Source: Tethya wilhelma
Lineage: Eukaryota > Porifera > Demospongiae > Tethyida > Tethyidae
Assembly (NCBI GenBank): GCA_964030475.1
Contig: CAXIPT010000001.1
Span: 13,841,301-13,905,300, forward strand
Reading direction: 5' to 3'
Length of the DNA stretch: 64,000 bases
The notes beneath the pieces are model-generated. The model ran no database searches. It had not been told where the DNA came from and was given only the letters and a program-made list of their open reading frames with translations. This document shows, in pieces, positions 42,511-52,539 of the stretch (positions are counted from its first letter, which is position 1; every line of letters starts with the position of its first letter). The position numbers and the translations under genes were made by a program.

Positions 42511-44824
42511 ATGGAAGAGATGGAGTCATCCTTGCTGAAGCAATCGTTATTCTGATATAGTGAATCTACAGTAAAACACAAACTAAAATTCAACCATAGA
42601 TAGGAAATCTTTGCCTCAATTTTTTCTACATTTTGAACAATTCTTATACATGCAGGTGCATGATTGATAAACCCCATTATGCATATGCATTACCTTTGCT
42701 GGAGGATGCAGCCCTTTTCACAGCTTGTTTCTTTCTGTTGTTGCTGTTTGTACTTGGATGAGATTGAGCTAAAAGGAATACACAAGCACACATAAGCAAA
42801 TGAACTAATACAAGCAATTTGAAAAGCAAGAATCAACATACCATTTGAAACAGTACATTTGGTTTTCTTTAAAGCAGCCTTTGACTTTTTAAGCTCTTCG
42901 TTTTCTGCACTTGTTAAAAGTCTTGCACATGCCTTTTCTTCTAAGTGAGCCATTTTAGATACAGGTGATGGTATCTTCAGGTATTGCTGCAAATCACTTT
43001 TGTAGGTAAGGTGGTGAGGGCCATCATCATGATTAAGAACTTTTGAATTCGTTGATACCTTTCCACGTTTTGAAGGGGAGTAAAACGGGATAAAGGAAAG
43101 TCCAGTTCTCTCTGCCAGTGACTTCTTTTCTTCTCCCGGGAGTACTATTGCATTTCTATCCAATGGATAGACACCAGTAGTGTGAAATCCAGCCTTAATA
43201 TTTTGCATTGTCATGCCCTCGTTCCACGCAGCATGGAAAAGCTTGGAGAAGACATATCTTTGGACTACCATTCCAGGGTTATCACTCATATAGGTATGAC
43301 AGACTTTCTTCCAAGCTATCTTTAAGGGACCGAATGCACCCTTATCCAAGGGTTGACTTAGATGGGTAGTGTTGGGTGGAAGTACGAAAATCAACACTTT
43401 CTCTCTTGCTGCTAAATCTACAGCATCAGGAGCATAATGAGAGGCATGGCCATCCATCAAGAGAAGTAGAGGCCTGACAGGTGGGGCGTATTTCAGAAAG
43501 TGTCTTTTGAACCATTCTTGGAAAAGGTATTGATCCATCCAACCTTTGTTGGAAAGTCCATAGACTGTGCCTGGAACTTCTCCGTCCGTTAGTTCTTGCC
43601 GTAGTTTCTTCCGATTCCATATCACCATAGGTGGTATACATTGGCCTGCTGCGTTGACACAGGAAACAACTGTGATCTGTTCTTTTGTTGATGAAGTCAG
43701 TGCGATGGCTGTTTTTTATCCTTTCTTGTGAATAGTTTTCGGAGGTTTTGGCGCAAGGGGAAACCCACTTTCATCCATGTTGAAGATCTGATATGGACGG
43801 TCTGTAATACCATTCTCAGACAAGGTCTCCTCCAAAAGATCAAAATTATGGTCAATAATGGCCCTGCTTGATGCTACAGCTCTTGGTTTAGTTAATGCTG
43901 ATGATGACCTTAAAGAAACATTAGGATGGCGCTTCCTGAATCCCTCCCACCATCCATACGACACTTGCTTGGGACAGCCACGAGCAGATAGAATACGCTG
44001 CACAAGAGACAAGACTTCTTGGATGGTTTTAGGATATCCGATGGATGAACACCCTAGCAGAAACTTTACTAGATCCTCCTCCTCTTGATCTGTTAAGTAT
44101 CTACTAGAATGGCTTCCCTCTAGAACTTTACCACTAATTCTGTCTCCCAGTGTACTTTTGGGCACTCCATACAGAACTGATGCTTTTCTGATGCTTGTAT
44201 TGTTGACAACAACAGCATTTATTGCTCTGTTTAGTGCTTCTTTGGTCCAATTTCTGTATTGATGTGGGCGGCATGGTAATACATTCACAGATTTAACTTC
44301 TGGTTCTACAGAGTTAAAAACTCGTTGCTTTAGTGGAGGCTCTTTCCGTTCCTACTGAAAGAAAAACAAGATAATGGGACTTTCCAACAATAATTTGGTC
44401 TGCAGGGATAATCAACACACCTCGTGAACTCTGCGCATTGCAACACCTACATTGAAAACAATGGAAAAAATTGGTAATCAAATTTCCTCCCCAAGACTCA
44501 AGTAATCTTACATCTACCTGATCCACTACAAGCTGAGAGCTTGTAATCGAGACCTGTAGAGCTGTCAGAACTGGAGTAGTCTATGAGAGTTGTGATAAAG
44601 GCAGTAACTTAACTATTATACAGCTGTATTAGAATTATACATACCATATGCGTGTGGTAGGGTGTTGAAGTGTTTCTCAATATGTTTACTGCGCACCTCA
44701 TCCTCAGACAAACTACCAAATGACAACTCTGACCCTAAAGGAATTTTAAAAAGTTATGAGTAGTTACAACATGGTGCTTAAATGTACTTGAATTGAATCT
44801 AGCTGGAGATTGGTATATGTAACT

Positions 44825-45604
44825 ACTTGAGAAATTGGGGTTACTGACTGGGTAAGTACAATTTTTCAAAGTTTAAATTTTAACACCAGTCCATTCTTGC
44901 CAAAAGTTTCAATTACAATGCAGTAATCATCAACAAGGCTGTATGGTCTACAATGCAGTAGACACAATCCATTTTTAAAAAAACACGGATCTCCACCAGG
45001 GGGGGAGGGCCATTGCACTAGCAGCACAGGAAACAATTTCAACCCAGCAACTCACCTCAACATCCATTGCCCATTGTGCTGTACCGGTTTCGGCCAATAC
45101 CAGGCCTCATCAGCAGCACTGGGGCAGCATGGTGTCATCTCCATCATGAGTATTATCAACTGAAACATAGCATAACTGTACTGCATCTAGCAATGCTGAC
45201 GCCAGGCATGGCAACACAACCATGACGTCATCAGCGTCTAACAACGCGTCGACCCAGGTCACGTGGACACCCAACGCCGCACGACTAGCAAGTGGCTAGG
45301 CTTCAATATCCAAATTTACTTGAGAAATTGGGGTTACTGACTGGGTAAGTACAATTTTTCAAAGTTTAAATTTTAACACCAGTCCACTCTTGCCAGAAGT
45401 TTCGATTACAATGCAGTAATCATCAACAAGGCTGTATGGTCTGGTATATATACCATAGATATACCCTGGTGGAGAATCCGTGCTTTTTTAAACATGGATT
45501 GTGTCTACTGCATTGTAGACCATACAGCCTTGTTGATGATTACTGCATTGTAATCGAAACTTTTGGCAAGAATGGACTGGTGTTAAAATTTAAACTTTGA
45601 AAAA
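44825..45604. repeat. composite foldback repeat in a pogo intron
   Basis: A block starting ACTTGAGAAATTGGGGTTAC occurs directly at 44825 and 45318, and inverted at about 45480-45604 (TTTGGCAAGAATGGACTGGT). A GC-richer stretch (45000-45315) is nested between the direct copies. The 14-base word TGGTATATGTAACT flanks the whole at 44811 and 45605, like a target duplication. Confidence 0.7.
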
Positions 45605-46108
45605 TGGTATATGTAACTGTCCGAGTAAAAAAAGTAATCCTCATCTTGAAATTCTACAGAGCTTCCTGTTGAACGTACACGAAAGAAACAATATTTTACT
45701 ATGAAAACGCTGCTACAATATACCTTTTTTTATATACTGGACAAGGAAGATCGGCAGACACAGGTCTCCCACAAATAGGTGTTACATCAAACTCTTGTGA
45801 AGGACAGTCACTACTTTCATCTTTGAAATACACTTTCTTTATCTTTCCCCATTGCACATTAGCCCTTGCAGCTGAGTTATAATAAAACAACACGAGTGAC
45901 ACAGGAGGCCACTGATGACTTCCTAAAAGTTTCTCCATTTCAAACATGATTCATCTTCACTTACCACTTCCAACAAAACAGGAAAGTTCATCTTCCCGCT
46001 CGTCTGAAACAAGAGTGAGCAATAATAAGAATACAAAAAAAAAAAAACTTCTTGTCTTACCACTCTTAGGCCTTGTCCTTGCCTATCTTCTTGGAACTAC
46101 TGGTGATT

Positions 46109-46712
46109 CACTTTCTGCAAACAAAAAGACAGCTTAATGGAAAATATATTTGCAAGAATACATAACCATCCTTACCATCTTTTGGTTTGGACACAGTCTT
46201 GCGTGCTCCACTCAACACTGCAGTACCTTCAGGCAAAACAACAGGAATTACAAAAGCTACAATGGGAAACAACCTAAATTCTTACTACCTTTGAGCTTGG
46301 AACGTAATCGACTTACTACCACTGGCGACACAACTTTTAACAGAAATGAACTCATCAGGTTAAAAAACAAGTACACTCATTTTCTATAATTACCTTTGAG
46401 TTTCACTTTAGCTTTGTCAAAAACTGGCATCGGTCGAACATCTTTTTGCTCATCTGAAACAAAAGTGAACAATAATTAGCATTCTAAAAAAATACACATC
46501 TCTGTCTTACCACTCTTAGGTCTTCTGCTTGTCTGTTCTCTCGGAACTACTGGTGATTCACTTTCTGCAAACAAAAAGACAGCTTAATGGAAAATACATT
46601 TGCAAGAACACATAACCATCCTTACCATCTCTTGGTTTGGACACAGTCTTACGTGCTCCACTCGACATTGCAGTACCTTCAGGCAAAACAACAGGAATTA
46701 TAAAGGCTACAA
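46109..46712 (-). repeat. tandemly duplicated small exons in the pogo 5' region
   Basis: The segment 46109-46265 is repeated at 46558-46712 with few changes. Each contains short exon-like stretches with matching splice signals (minus-strand peptides SGARKTVSKP and GESESPVVP). Confidence 0.65.
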
Positions 46713-47484
46713 AGGTAAACAGCCTTATTACCTTTTATTTTTAAACCTAACTAGTGTTCATTTCTGTTTTGCTAGAAGTGTCGCCAGTGGTAGTAAGTCG
46801 ATTGCGTTCCAAGCTAAAGCACATTTACACATTTTCTCACCACCTTTGAACACCTTTGAATTCTATTTCTGCTTCAATATCACTTTGATCATCAAAAACA
46901 ATTAAGACTTAATGAGCACTGGAAAACGAAGCCACACTTCCACTTACAACTTGTAACTTGTGTCCTTGAACACTTCCTTGGTGATAAATTATCTGAGTTC
47001 AACAGAGTGTCAACCACTGAAACTACATTTTGCAGGACATATATCCACTTCAGCTTACCAACAGTGTTCAAAGTGCTGGACATGTTCAAGTTGGTCCTCG
47101 ATCTAAGTTGCCTGAAAAAGACAAGAAAATGCATGAATTGACTCTTAGGACAATTTTTTTGCGTTTGAATAGACCTTGTAGTAATTCTGGTGGCTGGTTT
47201 ACTCGTCGTTTGACGCTGCGAAGATATTTTGGCCGTGGCCATCTTCTCCACGTGGCCACATTGGTCATGCAATGCGGGGGGTATCATTGGAATTGCATCT
47301 GTGCACGTGCAATGTGGTTAACCTTAAGATTTGGAAGTGGTCGAAGTTGAGAACTGGCTCAGGACAAGTAGAGTGTGATCAAAGTTCTTCAAAAGTTACT
47401 TAAAGGGTTCTTTATCTGTTAAAACCTTGGTGTCCGGTGTGAGAAAAATTTGGACGATTTTAGGTTAAATCGGACAAGGCAGAG

Positions 47485-48198
47485 ATGACATAAATACAGT
47501 TTATACTGTGATTGGGTTACCAGACTCTTCTGTCCTCCATAGATGCGACTGTGTCTCTGAGTGTGGCAGAGCTATCTGACTCTGAAGGTACACCAGTTAT
47601 GCTTTGCACTACCCTCTCTGTAGTGTTAGCAATTGAAGCACCAATCAATGTGACATTCAGCTTTGTGGGTGGAACAGCAAGTATGTCAGTTGTAATGTCA
47701 GTTGTATATAGTTATAGTCAGTATCCATTGTTGATGTGCAGTCTGGGTAACCTGACATAAGTGTCTGCATATGCTATAATACAATTCCAGTTCCTACATA
47801 ACTAAATTTATTGTGCATGTGTCTTCTTTCATAGAAGACATGGGCTAGGAATCACTAGATAAGTTTTTGACATTGGTCTCCTATCACTACAGCGCTGGTT
47901 GCAATGATTTCAGTTCTGTTGGACTAGCTGCTCAATTTACTCTTGGAGCTACTGATGGAGCTGAGGCCTGTGTGGAAGTGTCTCTCCTCGATGATGACAT
48001 ACTGGAAGGAGATCAGACGTTTGAAGGAGTTACCTGATGTCATCATAGAGAGCTCTGCAATAGGTTCTACTGCCATCACTATAATTGATGAAAATTTTCT
48101 AGGTATATCTAATCTAGCCATGAATCATAGTATTATTGGCTGGTTTATTTATGACTTTGTTTTTCTCCCACAGATGCCAGTGTAGAGTTTGTCCAGAG
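47485..48198 (+). pseudogene. Calx-beta domain gene fragment, cut by an N
   Basis: Exon-like pieces: 47542-47682 (VSLSVAELSDSEGTPVMLC, INVTFSFVGGTA), about 47890-48100 (FTLGATDGAEACVEVSLLDD, DILEGDQTF, then a frame change, PDVIIESSAIGSTAITIIDE) and 48175-48198 (DASVEFVQ). The D-D-D-I-x-E-G-x-x-x-F pattern is that of Calx-beta repeats, which occur in long arrays in sponge membrane proteins. The frameshift near 48035 and the N at 48199 mark it as a broken fragment. Confidence 0.6.
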
Positions 48199-48199
48199 N

Positions 48200-49262
48200 T
48201 AATCTGGCACATGGGCATATGCTATACACCCAAAAACTCTGAGATGAGCAACACTAGGTGTCTTACCATTCCAAACCTCAAGTGGCGTCTTGTTGTGGGC
48301 ATTTGTTGTGATACAATTTCTAAGATATGCTGCAGTTTCAACAGCCTCTGCCCAATACTTGTCTGGTAGATTAGCATGACTCATAATCGACCTAGCCATC
48401 TTCATAAGAGTGTGGTTCTTTATCTCAGCGACACCGTTTTGCTCCGGAGAGTAGGGAACTGTGAGCTCATGATGTATGCCTCTTGATTTAAGGTAGCTCC
48501 TGAAATCCTTTGACAGATACTCTCCCCCGTTGTCATTTCTTAATGTTTTAATTGTCTGTCCACAGTCATTGACTACACGTCTCTCAAACTCTTTGAATTT
48601 GTCGGGAACCTCAGACTTATTCTTGAAGAATTAGACAGCACAGCACCTTGAATAGTCATCAATAAAGGTGACAAAGAACTTATTTCCACCAACAGACTCA
48701 GACATTGGGCCACACACATCACTGTGGACGAGCTGGAGTTTTTCTTCGGACCGTATCTCTCCCACTGCCTTAAAAGGAGCTCGTCTCATCTTTCCAGTGA
48801 CGCATCCTTCACAGAATGATAGCTTGGACTGCTTGGGCACTTGGAGACCAGCTGCTAGCTCTCTGTCAGCCATACTCTTGATACACTGCTCATTTGCATG
48901 CCTAAGTCTGAAGTGCCAAATGTCAAGATCATTGCAGCCAACTTCTTTGGGGCCAGAAGCGACTGCGGCTACACCTGAATCACTGGCTTCTTCACAATCG
49001 AGTTGGTAGAGTTTGTCAACTACTGTCCCCATTCCACAGAGCCTTCCATCCTGATCTCGAATCCAGCATCTTGTGTGTCCGAATTTGACAAATTTTCCTT
49101 TGGATGTAGCTGCCTTCACTGAGAAAAGGTTACCAGCTAGTTTTGGAACAAACAATATTTCAGACATTGTACATGACTCACTTTAAAAAGCATCCTGAGA
49201 CGAACACTCACAGATCCAACAGCAACTATGGTCCGGCCATCACCCAGGCAAACCTTTTCTAG
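48200..49262 (-). mobile_element. Ty1/Copia retrotransposon pol fragment
   Basis: Reads CLGDGRTIVAVGSV, LFVPKLAGNLFSVKAA and a GAG-pre-integrase zinc motif (WHFRLRHANEQC, FCEGCVTGKMRR). The integrase core follows (LVHSDVCGPMSES, FFVTFIDDYSR, then LRNDNGGEYLSKDF, YSPEQNGVAEIKN, YWAEAVETAAYLRN). A stop lies in frame near 48631 and there is a further stop near 49170. Protease and reverse transcriptase are absent and no LTRs are seen. It is truncated by the N at 48199. Confidence 0.88.
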
Positions 49263-50327
49263 TCGCAACTGTCACACAAACATCCACACAGAGACAGTTA
49301 ATTGTAAAAAGGTCGGACTTACAAAAAGTATCACTAGTAGCATGCAAGCATGGGCATACACGTGCAAGTACGTATAAAAGCCATGTCCCCAGGGAAAGAG
49401 GGTATACATGGGGTTTGTGCTGTAAAGTGCAAAGGAATGTTAATGAATTAATGGCTCGGTTAGTACTAGTTTTTGGTGGAGAACCCAAAAACCACACCCA
49501 CTCAGTGGTATACTATATAGCTAGAATTTTCAAGGAGTAAATTTTCTGCAGAAGACTACCACTAAACTTTTCGCAATTTTTCAAGAATCTAGCAACCCAG
49601 CCAGATACTTTGCAAAATGATCTTTAACTTCTTTGCCAAGTAAAAATTTCACAGATTGCTGGTGATTCACTAAACTGGAAAAATTATACCCATCAAACAT
49701 TTCTAGTTATATGGTATAGTTATATACATACAAGTTAAAATACAATAATAGTGGTTTCATAAGCTAATGCCCCAGCAAGAGCTAGAGGATAGCTGTCATG
49801 ACTCTGAGCAATGAGTGTAACAGCTAGAATAATTAGCCAGCAAGAGAAGATGGATGCTGAAACTCCTAAAGGAAGACAACTACCACTGGAACCACAAAGG
49901 ATGCTCTGTCAATTGTCACTAGTGCATGACTCTTTGCCAATCTCAGTCTAAAATTAATGGCAATTACTTCACTTCAGTGCAAAGGGCCATGCAGTTTTCA
50001 TACAGACATTGACGTGCAATTTGAATGAATTATAAGAAAGCAAATTACTTCATAAATACAAAAGAAGCCCAATCATTCGCAACACTACTATAAATGGGGC
50101 TCAATTAGCCTCACAAACCAGGCCCTGGCCCATGTGCTTTATATAGGAATAAGCAAAGTGTGGAAGGCCCAGTTTACTACATGTACTAATTATTCAGCAT
50201 AAATGATTGATTGAACCTACTAGCATTAGGCTGCTATATTTTACTAGCATAAAGTTGCTCTGGCCTACGTCCTAATGCTCACACCGTATTGTGCATTGAA
50301 AAGTTAAAATACAAAACTTATTCTTAC
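49263..50327. other. intergenic DNA
   Basis: No gene recognised apart from the MITE at 49508-49718. Confidence 0.5.
49508..49718. repeat. MITE, 'TATAGCTAGAATTTT' inverted-repeat family
   Basis: Ends GTATACTATATAGCTAGAAT and ATTTCTAGTTATATGGTATA are inverted. Same family as the element at 23018-23150. Confidence 0.75.
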
Positions 50328-50733
50328 CTATGTTGATGGTTGTAATATCCAGAGGCACATTAATGGCAAGCTCTGTTTCGAGCCTTATTGTAAAAGAGTG
50401 ATCTCCTTCAATTGTGGAATCAGTCAACAGAGATACATTAATACACTGCTGAGTATTGAGAAGAGAAGCTTGATCTCCAGCCACAAACACCAGTGGATTT
50501 GGTCCATCCAAATCATAGTCTGATGATATATCTAGAAAGTTGTGAAGTGGCACATGGATGATAGCAGTGAATCAACATACAGCATACATTATGCAGTGCA
50601 ACAAATCCCATGTATGCATGCACTCACCAACTACAAGCATCAGGTCCACTACAATGTCTACTTCAGACCCTCCAGCTGGAATAGTACTCAATACCACACA
50701 CACTTCCAAAGGTGGACCACCTTCGAGTTTGTC
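50328..50733 (-). pseudogene. Calx-beta domain gene fragment, cut by an N
   Basis: Two exons, 50733-50628 and 50531-50328, both with good splice sites. They read PPLEVCVVLSTIPAGGSEVD and VVDLMLV, then SDYDLDGPNPLVFVAGDQAS and the Calx-beta-like TDSTIEGDHSFTIRLETELA. It resembles the fragment at 47485 in type but is on the opposite strand, and stops at the N at 50734. It could belong to a real gene whose other exons lie elsewhere. Confidence 0.6.
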
Positions 50734-50734
50734 N

Positions 50735-51114
50735 AAAAAGTCAAAGGCTGCTTTAAAGAAAACCAAATGTACTGTTTCAAATGGTATGTTGATTCTTGCT
50801 TTTCAAATTGCTTGTATTAGTTCATTTGCTTATGTGTGCTTGTGTATTCCTTTTAGCTCAATCTCATCCAAGTACAAACAGCAACAACAGAAAGAAACAA
50901 GCTGTGAAAAGGGCTGCATCCTCCAGCAAAGGTAATGCATATGCATAATGGGGTTTATCAATCATGCACCTGCATGTATAAGAATTGTTCAAAATGTAGA
51001 AAAAATTGAGGCAAAGATTTCCTATCTATGGTTGAATTTTAGTTTGTGTTTTACTGTAGATTCACTATATCAGAATAACGATTGCTTCAGCAAGGATGAC
51101 TCCATCTCTTCCAT

Positions 51115-51147
<33 letters not shown>

Positions 51148-51976
51148 TGCTATTTATGTACTGTGTGTGCATGACTGGTTGTTGCAGGAAGAAGTATTGA
51201 TTGATGGGTACCAGTCTGATGTCTCCCTTGACATGTGGATCAAAAGCCTCTACTTAACAATGGACGATAAATCATCTCTTGTAAACAATGAGTGGCTAAA
51301 TTCAAACCATATAGCTGCTGCGCACTCTCTATTAAAGAAATCATTCCGTCATCAAAGTGGATTGTGTGATCCTAGCTACCTTGCCGAGAAGTTTACATGG
51401 TCATCCTCTTCCGATAAGTTCATCCAGATAATGCATGTTGGTGGTGATCATTGGGTGTGTTTATCGAATGTACTAATTGAGGATGATAATGCAGTTGAAC
51501 TTTTTGATAGTTTGCAGACACATCATGACATTGATAGTGCTACTAAGCAACAAGCAGCTGCAATATTACACTGTGAACAGCCATCGTTTACAATTAGAGT
51601 GGTAAATGTTCAACAGCAAACCAAAGGTGATACTTGTGGTCTGTTTGCTATAGCAATGTCGTATGACCTCTGTCGAAAGAAAGATCCTTTCCTCTCTATA
51701 TATGATGAGAAGAAGATGAGGACTCATTTGTTTAATTGTTTTGAGCAGGAGAAGATTTCAGAGTTTCCTTGTGTGGCAAAAAAGAGTAAGAATTCGAAGC
51801 GTATTTCTAAGAAGATAGAAGTGGATGTGTATTGTAACTGCCGTAATTGTGAAGATTTTGGAGACATGGTTTGTTGTAGCAAGTGCTCCAGTTGGTATCA
51901 TGAGCAATGTGTCTCTGTGCCGAAGGAGGCTTTAAAGAACGAATGTGTGAAATGGTTCTGCTCTGGCTGCAGCTAA
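50735..51976 (+). CDS. transposon protein: Ulp1-like (C48) cysteine protease plus PHD finger, copy 2
   Basis: Exons 50735-50783, 50857-50931, 51060-51115 and 51188-51976. The first is the tail of the transposase exon, the next two a basic linker, and the last encodes a Ulp1/SENP-type domain with all elements of the active site: His in GGDHWVC (51449), Asp in VELFDSL (51506), and QQTKGDTCGLFAIAMSYDLC with Gln and catalytic Cys (51635). A Lys-rich linker and C4HC3 PHD finger (YCNCRNC, VCCSKCSSWYHEQC, WFCSGC) end the protein. Ulp1 enzymes cleave SUMO or related modifiers and PHD fingers read histone tails; here they may aid transposition or chromatin targeting (inference). The (TG)n tract in the intron is shared with copy 1. 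Confidence 0.82.
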
Positions 51977-52514
51977 CTTTCTTCCTTCATACATTTGTCT
52001 TTTTCATTTTTTTAAACTTATTATTCAAGTTGTCTTGTTATTGAAAAATTGTGTAAATAATTGTGTTATTGAAAATACAGTGTCAAAGCTCGGTCGTCTA
52101 TTCTAATCAAAGCGCATCCATGTAGATTTACTGCGCATGCTCAGAATGCAGGGGTTGTCCGGCTTAGCCTTTAAGCCGCTTTTTTGTGGACTTTTGATAT
52201 AAGCCTATGGCTGAGCAACTGTCTGATAGGCCAGCTGTTCATTTAGAGTGGTAGGAGTGTTATTTTCAAGTTTGTACACTGTTAAAACCTTGGTGTCCGG
52301 TGTGAGAAAAATTTGGACGATTTCAGGTTAAATTGGACAAGGCGGAGTTTTGAGTACCGTAGCTTCGTGCATAAAGCCCTGCTAGCTACAATTAGAGTAT
52401 AAGTTGCCCGGACCTAAAGGTAACTAACTGTCATATTACTGCCTGCTAATCGGTTTTAGTTTAGTCGTATTAGTGTCCGAAATGTCCTGGTGTCCGAAAC
52501 GCGATCACTTACTC
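50735..52514 (+). mobile_element. pogo-type transposon copy 2, 3' half
   Basis: Same element as copy 1 but in plus orientation and beginning only inside the last part of the transposase exon, at the N (50734). It ends GCGATCACTTACTC at 52514, followed by TA, and contains the subterminal block near 52280-52345. It supplies the uninterrupted protease and PHD exons. Confidence 0.8.
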
Positions 52515-52539
52515 TAATATATATAATGAAATAATATTA

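Larger units (their letters stand above)
41899..47242 (-). pseudogene. pogo-type transposase fused to Ulp1 protease, copy 1 main part
   Basis: Read leftwards. Several small 5' exons begin about 47242 (MATAKISSQRQTTSKPATRI) and encode basic and acidic low-complexity sequence. A conserved exon at 45935-45719 reads LGSHQWPPVSLVLFYYNSA. The large exon from about 44354 has a psq/CENP-B helix-turn-helix (WTKEALNRAINA, VPKSTLGDRISGK) and a DDE domain (FNMDESGF with Asp at 43775, LLMDGHASHY with Asp at 43454, THLSQPLDKGAFGPLK), ending at 42842. Exons 42768-42694, 42565-42510 and 42435-41899 add a linker and the Ulp1-like protease. An in-frame TAA at 43718-43716 interrupts the DDE domain, so this copy cannot make active transposase. 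Confidence 0.78.
37242..47484 (-). mobile_element. pogo-type DNA transposon with Ulp1 protease and PHD finger, copy 1 (interrupted)
   Basis: The 3' end begins GAGTAAGTGATCGCGTTTCG at 37242, next to a TA target. A subterminal block (GGACGATTTCAGGTTAAAT and neighbours, about 37415-37475) is repeated in inverted orientation at 47418-47484, where the element appears to lose its outer 5' end. The gene reads leftwards, from about 47242 to 37781. It is damaged by a LINE-containing insertion (38033-41898) and an in-frame stop. The duplicate GNAT locus at 62399 shows the empty TA site. Confidence 0.75.

Noticed and set aside
47030..47350. Plus-strand 106-codon frame opposite the transposon 5' exons
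   Set aside because: It is the antisense of the exon-like sequence starting MATAKISSQRQ and shows no domain.
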